DNA of 16,075 nucleotides from JAZUOT01 sp045604805 (GCA_045604805.1 JAZUOT010000007.1:1-16075), one strand, 5' to 3'. Positions 1 through 8,212 are shown, numbered from the stretch's first letter. Numbers and translations are program-made. Notes: generated by a model from the sequence alone, not told the origin.

Positions 1-282
1 GCCTTCTTCATCTATTACACGATCACCATTTTCATCTTTTTTAGGTTTTGGGACTGATATCTTTTTACCATCAATTTCACTTACTTCTTTGGGATCATGT
101 TTATGTGCTATCTCTTCTTGCTCTGCTTCATTTTCATCACGGGCTAAGCCAAATATAGCAGTAGTTTCTTTAGTTCCTTCATATACGACCTTGCCTTCTT
201 CATCTATTACAAGATTACCATTTTCATCTTCTTTAGGTTTTGGGACTAATATCTTTTTACCATCAATTTCATTTACTTCTAC
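1..282 (-). repeat. 64-residue (192-nt) in-frame tandem repeat, at least 1.5 copies
   Basis: A full unit runs 282-91 and a second begins at 90 and leaves the window after 30 residues. The first 30 residues of the two copies match at 24 positions. Both carry the core EIDGKK, then VPKPK, DENG and VIDEEG. The period is exactly 192 nt at both protein and DNA level, so the repeat is in frame and could expand or contract without breaking the gene. The number of further copies lies outside the window. Confidence 0.85.
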
Positions 283-1551
283 TGGTTTAAGGCCATTTAA
301 ATATCCCTGACAAACTTCTTTTAGGGACCTCGCTTGTTCACTATCTACAGCATCTAAAAATGCTACTGCACCATCTAATAAAACTTCAAATTTTTCTACC
401 GCGTGTGCGGGATAAGCTATGCTAATATCGTTCATACTCTCCAGCACATGAATAATGTCAGGTTCCTTGCCGAGCATGATTTGAAGTAATGACAACTTTA
501 GATCCAGCTCTAAAGCCAGCATCTGATAGTCTGCAGCAGATGTTGGCTTATTGCTTTTTTCCATCATCTCTACTAAAGAGTGACAACTTTTTAAAGCTAC
601 AGTCAAATAAGTTTCAGCTCGCTCTAAATTAACCTTATATAATTCCTTGTCCTCAGGATCAGGCAAGCGTTTGAATGTATTATCAACCACATGTTCTGCC
701 ATTTTTACGAATTTATACTGTGAAAAGAACTCGCCAAACCTATAATGTTCATTACAGGAAAAATCTCCTATTGGAATTTCACTGATAGGAGTTTTGAATC
801 CCTTAGACAAGAATAAAACAGAGCGAAGGTCTTTTTCTTGCAGTAGACGTAAACCTATATTACGTTCAAGAGTTATTTTAGCGCCTTCTATAAAGTTTTC
901 TGTATAATCTGTAGCATCACCTGTAAAACAGTGCCAATCATCTTTTCCTTTACAACTCTCTTTTAGAAATTTTAAGATTGTAAGTGTTTTTTGTACAATA
1001 TCAGCATCATAATGTGCATTTTCTTCTAATTTTCTAGTAATCTTATCAAAACTTAAAACCGAATTTTTGTTCAAATTCAGTAGGCCATTAGCAAGTACTT
1101 TTTGTAAATCTAACCCTATTTTAGTTAACATATTCTTTATTTCATTCTGTTCCTGGGTGGGTAAAAAATTGTAAATATCATTGTCACTATATTCTACATC
1201 AAACTTTTCGCCTTTTGTGGAATTTAAAGCCAGCACTAAGGCATTATCAGCTCCCACATTTTCATTGAAATCATTGAACTTTTGTAGAAAATCTTTATCA
1301 TTTCTTAGCTTTTCTAAAACGCTAGCGCCTATTCCTTCACTAGTGTTAGAAACATTTCCGAGACCTTTATCAGCAAAAGGGACGTTTTTTCCTAATATTT
1401 TGTTTTGCGCAAGCTCTATTCTTGCGATATCTAAATGACCTTCACCTATTCTCAATTTAACAGACATACCACCAGCTACATCGTCTAGCTGCTCAATAGT
1501 CAGAGAAGAGTTATCCATCGATATGTTTTTCGCACAAAACTTCTCTTTCAT
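1..1551 (-). CDS. Large repeat protein with double-glycine leader (3' end outside window)
   Basis: I do not recognise the family. The open frame starts at ATG 1551, with an in-frame TGA only 9 nt upstream, and runs off the left edge after 517 codons. Residues 17-28 read LTIEQLDDVAGG, which fits the double-glycine leader consensus (Leu at -12, Leu at -7, Val at -4, Gly-Gly at -2/-1 relative to a cut after Gly28). Such leaders are removed by C39-peptidase ABC exporters, so the protein is probably secreted without a Sec signal; that is inference, and no such transporter is in the window. The body (about residues 29-420) is hydrophilic, helical-looking, Lys/Glu/Leu-rich, with few Cys and no membrane segment. 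From about residue 424 a 64-residue acidic/basic repeat begins. It lies 157 nt downstream of the aspartate kinase gene. No catalytic motif was seen. The SD is weak (GGGATGTGAG). Confidence 0.8.
   Translation of the reverse strand, partial: MKEKFCAKNISMDNSSLTIEQLDDVAGGMSVKLRIGEGHLDIARIELAQNKILGKNVPFADKGLGNVSNTSEGIGASVLEKLRNDKDFLQKFNDFNENVGADNALVLALNSTKGEKFDVEYSDNDIYNFLPTQEQNEIKNMLTKIGLDLQKVLANGLLNLNKNSVLSFDKITRKLEENAHYDADIVQKTLTILKFLKESCKGKDDWHCFTGDATDYTENFIEGAKITLERNIGLRLLQEKDLRSVLFLSKGFKTPISEIPIGDFSCNEHYRFGEFFSQYKFVKMAEHVVDNTFKRLPDPEDKELYKVNLERAETYLTVALKSCHSLVEMMEKSNKPTSAADYQMLALELDLKLSLLQIMLGKEPDIIHVLESMNDISIAYPAHAVEKFEVLLDGAVAFLDAVDSEQARSLKEVCQGYLNGLKPVEVNEIDGKKILVPKPKEDENGNLVIDEEGKVVYEGTKETTAIFGLARDENEAEQEEIAHKHDPKEVSEIDGKKISVPKPKKDENGDRVIDEEG
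1468..1551 (-). other. Double-glycine leader peptide, 28 residues
   Basis: Residues 1-28 of the left-edge protein. Leu17, Leu22, Val25 and Gly27-Gly28 occupy the -12, -7, -4 and -2/-1 positions of bacteriocin-type leaders. The mature protein would begin at Met29-Ser-Val. Met12 (ATG at 1518) could be an alternative start that still keeps the whole motif, but it lacks a clear SD. The role as an export signal is inferred from family knowledge. Confidence 0.7.
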
Positions 1552-1580
1552 CTCGACTCACATCCCATCTTCGCACAATA

Positions 1581-1646
1581 ATTGTAACACTTTCATTTAT
1601 TGATTGCTCTCATAATAAATTTTGATTAAACACTCATACCATTGTA
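1581..1646 (-). promoter_or_regulatory. Two candidate extended -10 elements upstream of the leader-bearing gene
   Basis: On the minus strand TACAAT occurs at 1646-1641 preceded by TGA and again at 1586-1581 preceded by TGT, both fitting an extended -10 (TGn-TACAAT). Neither has a convincing -35 at 16-18 nt. The nearer one would give a leader of about 25 nt before ATG 1551. The 1552-1708 interval holds nothing else I can name, and no clear terminator follows the aspartate kinase gene, so read-through is also possible. Confidence 0.3.
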
Positions 1647-1708
1647 TCATAATCATCTAAAGTAATCTACAGAAAAAGTTTCTACATACTAGTTACACAC
1701 ACACCAAA

Positions 1709-2914
1709 TCAAAAAAATTTATCATGAACAGCGGCCAAGGCCTCGTTCACCTGAGTGATATCTATAAGCACAGAAATTTTAATTTCGCTTGTAGATATCA
1801 TTTGTATATTTATATTTGCATCGTAGAATGCTTCAAACATTTTAGCAGCTATTCCAGGGTGGGTTTCCATTCCTGCACCGACTATTGAAATTTTCGCAAC
1901 ATCAGTATCGTACAATATCTGTGCATCATACTCGCTTATAATTTCTTCTAAGACTTTTAAGGATACTTTTAACTGGTCTTTTTCGATGGTGAAGCTTAAA
2001 TCTTTATTTCCTTCTCCCGTTGCAGATATTGATTGCAGTATTAAATCTACATTTACTTTCCTAGCAGCCAATTTAGAAAATATCCTAAAAGCCAAACCAA
2101 CTTCATCCGGAAGGCCCAACAATGATATTCGTGCGACGTTTGTATCCTTAGCTACACCACTTACAAGCATCTTCTCCAATTTATTTGCCCCCTTTACAAT
2201 GGTTCCACTTTCTCTTGACATACTTGAAAGCACTTCTAATTTTATCCGGTATTTTTTTGCCATCTCAACTGACCTATTATTTAAAACTTGTGCCCCGAGT
2301 GTTGCAAGTTCTAGCATTTCATCGTAAGAGATAAATTTGAGTTTTTGAGCGTTTTTGCACACACCGGGATCTGCTGTGTATATACCTTTTACATCTGTAT
2401 ATATTTGGCACTTATCGGCATTCATAGCAGCAGCTAAAGCCACGGCACTTGTATCAGAGCCACCTCTACCGAATGTTGTTATATCGGCATATATATCTAA
2501 TCCTTGAAACCCTGCTACAATAACTATATTTTTCTTATCTAGTTCTTTTCTTAAACGGTTTGTTTCTATAGTTTTTATTCTAGCATTACTGTAATTTTCT
2601 GTAGTTTTTATTCCTGCTTGCCAACCAAGCAGAGACACGACAGGATATCCTAAACTTTCTATCGCCATGGCAAGTAGTGACACAGATATTTGCTCCCCTG
2701 AACTCAACAGTACATCCATTTCTCTTTTTGAAGCTCGAGGATTAATTTCATTTGCTTTTTCTATTAATTCATCAGTAGTTTGGCCCTGTGCAGATACTAC
2801 AGCAATTATATCGTTACCTTTTTTGTACATATCAGTTATTATATTAGCAACATTAAAAACTCTCTCTGCATTGGCAACAGAGGTTCCGCCAAATTTTTGC
2901 ACAATGAGTCCCAT
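1709..2914 (-). CDS. lysC: Aspartate kinase (monofunctional, two ACT domains)
   Basis: Phosphorylates L-aspartate with ATP to 4-phospho-L-aspartate, the entry step to lysine, diaminopimelate, threonine and methionine; cytoplasmic. The 401-residue length is usual for the monofunctional enzyme. The kinase domain has KFGGTSV at residues 7-13 and TTFGRGGSDTSA at 146-157. The C-terminal regulatory half has paired ACT domains, with QSISATGEGNKDLSFTI at 294-310 and IQMISTSEIKISVLI at 370-384, the usual effector-binding segments, so allosteric inhibition by lysine and/or threonine is expected. The start is set by GGAGGAG five nt before ATG 2914. It has its own likely promoter just after the terminator of the upstream penicillin-binding protein gene. 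With no other pathway gene beside it, the exact paralogue (lysC or another isozyme) is not certain; the enzyme assignment is. Confidence 0.95.
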   Translation of the reverse strand: MGLIVQKFGGTSVANAERVFNVANIITDMYKKGNDIIAVVSAQGQTTDELIEKANEINPRASKREMDVLLSSGEQISVSLLAMAIESLGYPVVSLLGWQAGIKTTENYSNARIKTIETNRLRKELDKKNIVIVAGFQGLDIYADITTFGRGGSDTSAVALAAAMNADKCQIYTDVKGIYTADPGVCKNAQKLKFISYDEMLELATLGAQVLNNRSVEMAKKYRIKLEVLSSMSRESGTIVKGANKLEKMLVSGVAKDTNVARISLLGLPDEVGLAFRIFSKLAARKVNVDLILQSISATGEGNKDLSFTIEKDQLKVSLKVLEEIISEYDAQILYDTDVAKISIVGAGMETHPGIAAKMFEAFYDANINIQMISTSEIKISVLIDITQVNEALAAVHDKFF

Positions 2915-2943
2915 TTACTCCTCCGCACTTTTTATAATATTAC

Positions 2944-2972
2944 ATTATATTTAAGTTTTTCTTATTTAATAA
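2944..2972 (-). promoter_or_regulatory. Candidate sigma-A promoter of the aspartate kinase gene
   Basis: On the minus strand TTATTA (2972-2967) and TATAAT (2949-2944) are separated by 17 nt. The -10 is perfect and the -35 weak. It sits between the upstream terminator and the GGAGGAG ribosome binding site. Confidence 0.45.
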
Positions 2973-2988
2973 CACCGATTAAAAACAG

Positions 2989-3026
2989 AAAAACAGGATG
3001 GGTTTAAACAAGTTTTTGCTCATCCT
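2989..3026 (-). terminator. Rho-independent terminator after the penicillin-binding protein gene
   Basis: On the minus strand AGGATG (3026-3021) pairs with CATCCT (3000-2995), with an inner AAAC/GTTT pairing, and is followed by GTTTTT. It begins 18 nt after the stop codon of the gene at 3044-5341. Confidence 0.7.
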
Positions 3027-3043
3027 ATAAATTTTAAATCATA

Positions 3044-5341
3044 TCAACGCGAAGGTTTTCGTGAAGTCGATGACGAAGTCGATGATGAAGACTTTGAGGA
3101 AGAAGAACTAGTTGAAGAAGAAGATTCGGATGAGGAAGATACGGATGAAGTCTCAGAAGAACTACTTTCATCTATTGTTTCTTCACTTTCTTCACTAGTT
3201 TCTGATTCTGAGACACTCTCTTCTTGTTGAGTTGTTTTTTCGTAATTATCATTGTCTTCTACAGTTACTCCTGCACCTTTATTGGGCAAATTATCCATCA
3301 TATAGTAGCCTACATTAGAAGCTGAGTCAGAAATAAAACCAGTTCTAGAATTATAGTTTAGCTGTACAACCTGAGGGTCATCAATGAATTGTTTGTTTTC
3401 TTGCAAATTCAAGTATCTATTCATTATGGCTTTCCAAATTCTTATTGCGGCAGCAGTATCACCTATTGTTTTAGGAGTTTCGTATCCCGTCCAAATTCCT
3501 CCTACCGCGTATGGAGTACCACCTATAAACCAGCTATTTTCGTTATTGTTAGTTGTTCCTGTTTTTCCAAATACTTCCCAGCCGGGAATAGCAGCAGCTC
3601 TACCCGTACCGCTTGAACCTTGTATAACATTGTATAGCACATGCCGCATAATAGTAGAATTTCCGGAACTAATAGCTTGAGTTCCAGAGGCATTTCTATT
3701 ATCCAAAATAATATTGCCATCCATATCTTCTATGTAGTAGTAGGTATATGGTGAATAGTAGATTCCGCCATTTCCGAAGATCTGGAAAGCTGCAGTCATT
3801 TCTTTGACAGTAACACCATTATAACCACCACCAGTGGCCAAACCGGAATAAGTTTTATCAACATCTGGATTAAGATTGGTAAAGCCTAATTTATTTGTCA
3901 AAAAATCAAAACTTTTATCCAATCCAAGCTGATGCAAAGTTTGAGCAGAACAGGCGTTTGAAGATATTTCTATGGCTTTAGGCAACAGCAATGCTTTTCT
4001 GTAATAACCATACCAGTTTGGAGGCCATGCCCCTGTTGTTCCCGGCAAATTATACAAAGGCTGGTCTTTTATCACAGAGGAATAGCATATAAGTTTTTCT
4101 TCCATAGCGGGGGCGTATACCGCTATAGGCTTTATACTTGAACCTGGTTGACGCTGTGCTATATTTGCACAGTCCCAAAGCATATTAGCAGTCTTTTGAC
4201 CTCTTTGGCCAATAGAAGCTAATACCCTACCGTCATATCCCATCAAACAGTAACCCACCTGAATTCCTTTGTCTTTGGGTAAAACGCTATCATCATTATT
4301 AGCTATCACTGATTCTGCTATGCTCTGAGCATCACTATCCATAGCTGAATAAATTTTATACCCACTGTGCATCAACATATATTGCGCGGTATCAGTGTCT
4401 ACATTATATTTCTCAGACAAATCTTTGGTTATGTCATTGAGCATAGCCTCAATATACCAGTTATTTATTTTTGTGTTGCCGTTACCATCATCGACTTCAC
4501 CAACAAATGACATATTGTTAGATTGTTTTATAGCTTCATCGTATTGCTCTTTAGTTATATATTCCTGAGAATACATTTCTCCTAAAACAGTTTGTTGACG
4601 CTTTTTGTTCGCTTCTGGGTGCAACAAAGGATTATGAGCTGTAGGATTTTGGGTTATACCAGCAATACTCGCACACTCAGCAATAGAGCACTCAGAAATA
4701 TCTTTACCAAAATATAAGTGCGAAGCAGCCTGAACACCATTACAGCCACCACCATAATTTACAACATTCAGGTAACATTCCAAAATTTCATCTTTACTAT
4801 ATTTGTTTTCGAGCTCTAGCGCTGTAAATATTTCACCTACTTTTCGGCTAATACTTACTTCTTTTTTATTCGTAAGATTTTTTATCAATTGCTGTGTTAT
4901 GGTGGAACCACCATAGATATCCGAACCACCGGTTAAGTACTTGAGTATTGCTCCAGCAGTTCTTTTCCAGTCTACACCTGAATGCTGATAGAAACGTTTG
5001 TCTTCTATTGCTACCATAGCGTCTTTCATGCTTTGGGGGATCTTATCATAATCTGCCCATATGCGTGTTTCAGATGCGTATACTTGCTGATATTGCACTG
5101 GCGCACCGTTTTTGTCGTTAACATATATGTAACTTGTCATATCAAGCTGCAAGGCATGTAGATCTAAATTTATGACATTATTAAATGAATTCATTATACA
5201 AACAACAGTAGCGATAGCTATCATAACAGAACTGGTTAATAAAATTGCAAAAAATGTTTTAATAAAGCTTAAAATTAATGATTTGTCTTTATTATTTGAA
5301 GCAGTTAACTTGTGATAAAGCTTCTTATTTTTCCTGCGCAT
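3044..5341 (-). CDS. Class A penicillin-binding protein (PBP1A-type) with Ser-rich tail
   Basis: Bifunctional peptidoglycan synthase: it polymerises lipid II into glycan strands and cross-links stem peptides, anchored in the membrane with domains outside. Seen in the 765 residues: basic N-terminus, one membrane segment (about 22-48), a GT51 transglycosylase domain with EDKRFYQHSGVD at 113-124 (Glu113 is the expected catalytic acid) and GGSTITQQ at 144-151, then a transpeptidase domain with SSIK at 401-404 (nucleophile Ser401), SSN at 460-462 and KTG at 593-595. All active-site motifs are intact. The last 60 residues are almost only Ser, Thr and Glu, ending in SRKPSR, probably a flexible extracellular tail. 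The start ATG 5341 follows GAAGGGAAG. It is divergent from the BofC_C-like gene. It could serve vegetative growth or sporulation; the sequence does not decide. Confidence 0.95.
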   Translation of the reverse strand: MRRKNKKLYHKLTASNNKDKSLILSFIKTFFAILLTSSVMIAIATVVCIMNSFNNVINLDLHALQLDMTSYIYVNDKNGAPVQYQQVYASETRIWADYDKIPQSMKDAMVAIEDKRFYQHSGVDWKRTAGAILKYLTGGSDIYGGSTITQQLIKNLTNKKEVSISRKVGEIFTALELENKYSKDEILECYLNVVNYGGGCNGVQAASHLYFGKDISECSIAECASIAGITQNPTAHNPLLHPEANKKRQQTVLGEMYSQEYITKEQYDEAIKQSNNMSFVGEVDDGNGNTKINNWYIEAMLNDITKDLSEKYNVDTDTAQYMLMHSGYKIYSAMDSDAQSIAESVIANNDDSVLPKDKGIQVGYCLMGYDGRVLASIGQRGQKTANMLWDCANIAQRQPGSSIKPIAVYAPAMEEKLICYSSVIKDQPLYNLPGTTGAWPPNWYGYYRKALLLPKAIEISSNACSAQTLHQLGLDKSFDFLTNKLGFTNLNPDVDKTYSGLATGGGYNGVTVKEMTAAFQIFGNGGIYYSPYTYYYIEDMDGNIILDNRNASGTQAISSGNSTIMRHVLYNVIQGSSGTGRAAAIPGWEVFGKTGTTNNNENSWFIGGTPYAVGGIWTGYETPKTIGDTAAAIRIWKAIMNRYLNLQENKQFIDDPQVVQLNYNSRTGFISDSASNVGYYMMDNLPNKGAGVTVEDNDNYEKTTQQEESVSESETSEESEETIDESSSSETSSVSSSSESSSSTSSSSSKSSSSTSSSTSRKPSR

Positions 5342-5398
5342 TAGGTTAAACTTCCCTTCAAAAAAGTAACAAAAAACATTACCACTCTATATGACATC

Positions 5399-5427
5399 AA
5401 TATATCACAAACTTTTAGCTTAAACAA
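5399..5427 (-). promoter_or_regulatory. Candidate promoter of the penicillin-binding protein gene
   Basis: On the minus strand TTGTTT (5427-5422) lies 17 nt before TATATT (5404-5399), about 57 nt upstream of ATG 5341. The 5342-5519 intergenic region is very AT-rich. I found no equally good promoter for the divergent plus-strand gene; TATAAA at 5452-5457 has no matching -35. Confidence 0.45.
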
Positions 5428-5519
5428 ATCATAGTTTATAGAAGAAAAAATTATAAAATTCCTAATTTCTGTGAATAAATAAAAAAAATGCGCAAACACT
5501 TTTTTTTAGAGGTGGTACT

Positions 5520-5864
5520 GTGTCACGTTCAAATAAAATATCCATTATATGTCTTTTGCTTCTGACAACTTCTTTAATAGCGATAGGTACATTTACCTTC
5601 TTTACAGCAACAAGAAATGATGTGAAATATCTTAACGCTTCAAATAATTCAAATTTAAAAAATAATGAGCAAAATATTCAGTATCTAGTAAAAGAATACA
5701 ATGGCAAAGTTGCTATATTTAGATTCGGAGAAAATGAGCCGGAGGAGACGCTCGATATTGATATAAGCTCTCTGCCTTTGCCAGACAGGACAGCTTTAAA
5801 AGAGGGAATATCTATGAAAGATTCTAAAAAATTAAATCAGCTCATAGAGGATTTTGATGGATAA
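5520..5864 (+). CDS. Small BofC_C-domain-like membrane protein
   Basis: A 114-residue protein with one hydrophobic segment (about residues 7-29) followed by a short polar linker rich in Asn and an extracytoplasmic domain (about 54-112) containing YLVKEYNGKVAIFRFG and later SSLPLPDR and LKEGI. This pattern is typical of the BofC C-terminal domain family. In Bacillus, BofC acts in the forespore intermembrane space on SpoIVB-dependent signalling; here only the domain resemblance supports a sporulation or envelope role. The start is GTG 5520, chosen because AGAGGTGG lies at 5508-5515 just upstream and no ATG fits. It is the only plus-strand gene in the window, divergent from the penicillin-binding protein and convergent with the beta-helix surface protein. 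It lacks the N-terminal BofC domain. Confidence 0.75.
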   Translation: MSRSNKISIICLLLLTTSLIAIGTFTFFTATRNDVKYLNASNNSNLKNNEQNIQYLVKEYNGKVAIFRFGENEPEETLDIDISSLPLPDRTALKEGISMKDSKKLNQLIEDFDG

Positions 5865-5903
5865 TCTTTCAATTAAATGTTACACTGACGGCATACCCGT
5901 CAT

Positions 5904-5934
5904 AAAAAAAAATGCCGAGCAAAACTGCCCGGCA
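5904..5934 (-). terminator. Strong rho-independent terminator of the beta-helix gene
   Basis: On the minus strand TGCCGGGC (5934-5927) pairs with GCTCGGCA (5920-5913) around a short loop, followed by nine T (5912-5904). It begins 21 nt after the stop at 5956. A second hairpin, TGACGG/CCGTCA at 5886-5902, lies next to it but has no T run in either direction. The plus-strand gene that converges here has no clear terminator of its own. Confidence 0.85.
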
Positions 5935-5955
5935 CCGCCACATAAAACACTTATG

Positions 5956-8212
5956 CTAGATTAAATGTTTATAATTTTTACGTTTTTTGAAGTTTTTTGC
6001 TATAAAAAAAATTACCAATGAAAAGAATGCACCTAGATATGTAAAATTAAAATTCTCACCTGTTTTCATTCCAGAACCAGAACCTTTGCCTGTATCGCCA
6101 TTCTTTCCATCGCCACCGTTCTTTCCATCGCCGCCGTTCTTTCCATCGCCATCACTAGTAATCACTTTTTCCCATTTAACATATATGTTTATATCTTCTG
6201 TACCGTCATAGACCCATTCACCGTTTTCATTTACATAGCCATCTATGTCTGCGATTAAATTACCGTCGGCATCAGCTATTTGTTTTGTGAAATCAGCGTC
6301 CAAATAATACCCTGCTATTTTATATCCATCTTTTGTTGGCACTGGATCTATAGTAAATTTTTTATCTCCATTATTGATACTTGCCTTACCTTCTGTAGCA
6401 CCTTCACCTGCAATTAATATTATCTCAGGTTTTGCTGCTTGAGATTCTTCACTTTGCTCTATTCGCACATACTCTTTTACTGTTCTTTTGGCATCATATT
6501 TCTTGCTGAGAGAAAGTTCTGTATCCTCAACATCAATTTTATCTACTTTACCGTTTTTATCAGCTTCCGCTTTATCTACTCCCTGATAAAAATCATAACC
6601 TGAAGCTGGGAAAGATATTGAGATATCCTCACCTTTATTTTTCACTCTAGCTACGATAGCAGTAATTTTATTTGGCTTATCTATTTTGCTATATGACTCC
6701 AACGTTCCAGCTGTCATATTGAACTTACCAGCGTCAGAATACACTCCACCAAATGTACTTTTTCCGTCTCCTGTAAAGATGTGCTTTCCACCGTTGACAT
6801 AAACCTGGCTTGCACGGACTGCACCGTCTTCCCCTGGATTTGTTGCTTGCCCTGTAACTTTACCATTTTGTAAGGTCAAAGCACCGGTACCAACTAATAT
6901 AGCATCATCATAGCCTGTACAATTAACCACAGTATCTTTGCCATTTATGGTTATTGATTTTCCTCCGTACAAGGCATATTTACTCTCTGATTTTAAATTT
7001 AACGTACCGCCATTAATCTGCACATTACCAGATACTTTATCTCCGCCACCGACTTTGTCATCTGGTGAACCTCCATCAAACAAAGCACTTCTTTTAGCGT
7101 TTATATCAATGGAACCACCGTTCATGGTGAAATCACCATCTGAGCATTCCATTCTTAAGCCTACTCCCCAATAGGGTTCCAGTTTATCACCTATATCCGT
7201 CATAGTGATACTGCCACCGTTGATAGTGACATTGCCAGGTATAATTTTCATACCTGAGTTTTCAGTATCGTTTATAGTAATATTCCCATTATTTAATAAA
7301 AAATCTCCTGAGCCTAAATTAAAACCAGTAGTTACTTTATCTACAGAAATAGTTCCACCTTCCATGATGAAAGTGTCACAACCGAAGTTAATACCTCCAT
7401 CATCACCGTATTGCCAAATGCCTGTATAGCAATTTTCAATATCTAGCCTTCCGCTTTTCATGGTGAAGACATAAGGTTCATTTCCATAGAAACATATACC
7501 GCATCTCTCTGTCCTTCTGTCCTCATCTGCCAAATTCATATAAACATGGCAGCCATTAATAGTGACACTGCCTTGAGAAACTATTGCTGCAGAAGGCGAG
7601 CTTTCACCTAAGATTGCATCTTCGGCAACATCTTTATCAAAAATAATTGAAAGCTTTTTATTTCCACTCAAAGTAAGATTAGATTTTCTGGCAACTTCAA
7701 TAGCTGAAACACCACTTTCGTTATTCTCACCTTTTGCGACAGTTATTTTAGAATCAGCTTTTATTGATATATCAACATTACTGCTTTTACCTATCTGTAT
7801 GCCTTTTCTATAAGCATACTCTGTACTATTCGTTTTTTCTTCTTTTAGTGTTATATTTACGCCATCTAGTATTATCTTAACTGGATGTTCGTCAATACCA
7901 TCTTCTACTACCAAACTGTACTTATCTGTACTGCCAGTAATTGTTATTGTTCCGCTCACATTGGTCTTTGATTCAACGTTATTGCCATTTTTATCAGTTT
8001 GTGTCACATTTACTTTGTCGCCTTCGCTACCTTGGCTTATGGTTATATTCCCCTTTGAAATATCAAAGGTTACATTTCCAGCGGCTAAATTGCCCCCCCC
8101 CCCGCTGTTCAGGTGTTCTTTGGGACAGTGCTTGCATTTCTGTGACATTTATTCCTGCGAATAATATTATTGCTAGTGCCAGTGCTGTGAACTTGGTTAT
8201 AAATTTATTCAT
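5956..8212 (-). CDS. Secreted beta-helix surface protein, frame-interrupted at a poly-G tract (candidate phase-variable)
   Basis: Translation should begin at ATG 8212, 12 nt after AGGAGGG, giving a classic signal peptide: MNKF-ITK, a hydrophobic core, then a likely cut after MQA (residue 28). At the 11-G run (8093-8103) this frame leaves the body and meets TGA at 8063-8065, a 49-residue dead end. With 10 or 13 G it joins exactly, giving 751 residues for 10 G. Body in that numbering: about 45-540, a right-handed beta-helix of repeated TINGG / TMNGGS-type rungs; about 620-686, a Listeria/Bacteroides (InlB B-like) repeat ending in IYVKWEK; then DGKNGG repeats; then MKTGEN at 715-720, a hydrophobic stretch and a Lys/Arg tail, resembling a degenerate sortase signal. 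Probable adhesin or glycan-binding protein; function inferred. An alternative start at ATG 8148 (AGGA upstream) reads the body without a signal peptide. A sequencing miscount is the main rival explanation. Confidence 0.85.
6104..6153 (-). repeat. 18-nt in-frame tandem repeats encoding DGKNGG
   Basis: Units at 6104-6121 and 6122-6139 plus a partial one at 6140-6153 differ by a single base; a 3-nt-shortened relic adjoins at 6094-6103. They encode a Gly/Asp/Asn/Lys spacer between the last folded domain and the C-terminal anchor, probably a flexible stalk. Copy-number change would alter length without shifting frame. Confidence 0.85.
8093..8103 (-). repeat. Homopolymeric G(11) tract, candidate slippage switch
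   Basis: Eleven consecutive C on the plus strand are 11 G in the coding strand, inside an otherwise AT-rich gene and a few codons after the predicted signal-peptide cut. Frame arithmetic: n = 7, 10 or 13 joins signal peptide and body; n = 11 (here) ends at TGA 8063-8065; n = 12 would end at a nearby TAG. The tract codes for a Gly run, so a 3-nt change would be harmless while a 1-nt change would switch expression. Confidence 0.85.

Noticed and set aside
89..310. Plus-strand open frames opposite the left-edge repeat protein
   Set aside because: They mirror the minus-strand reading frame with its repeat and have Ser/Phe-rich shadow composition.
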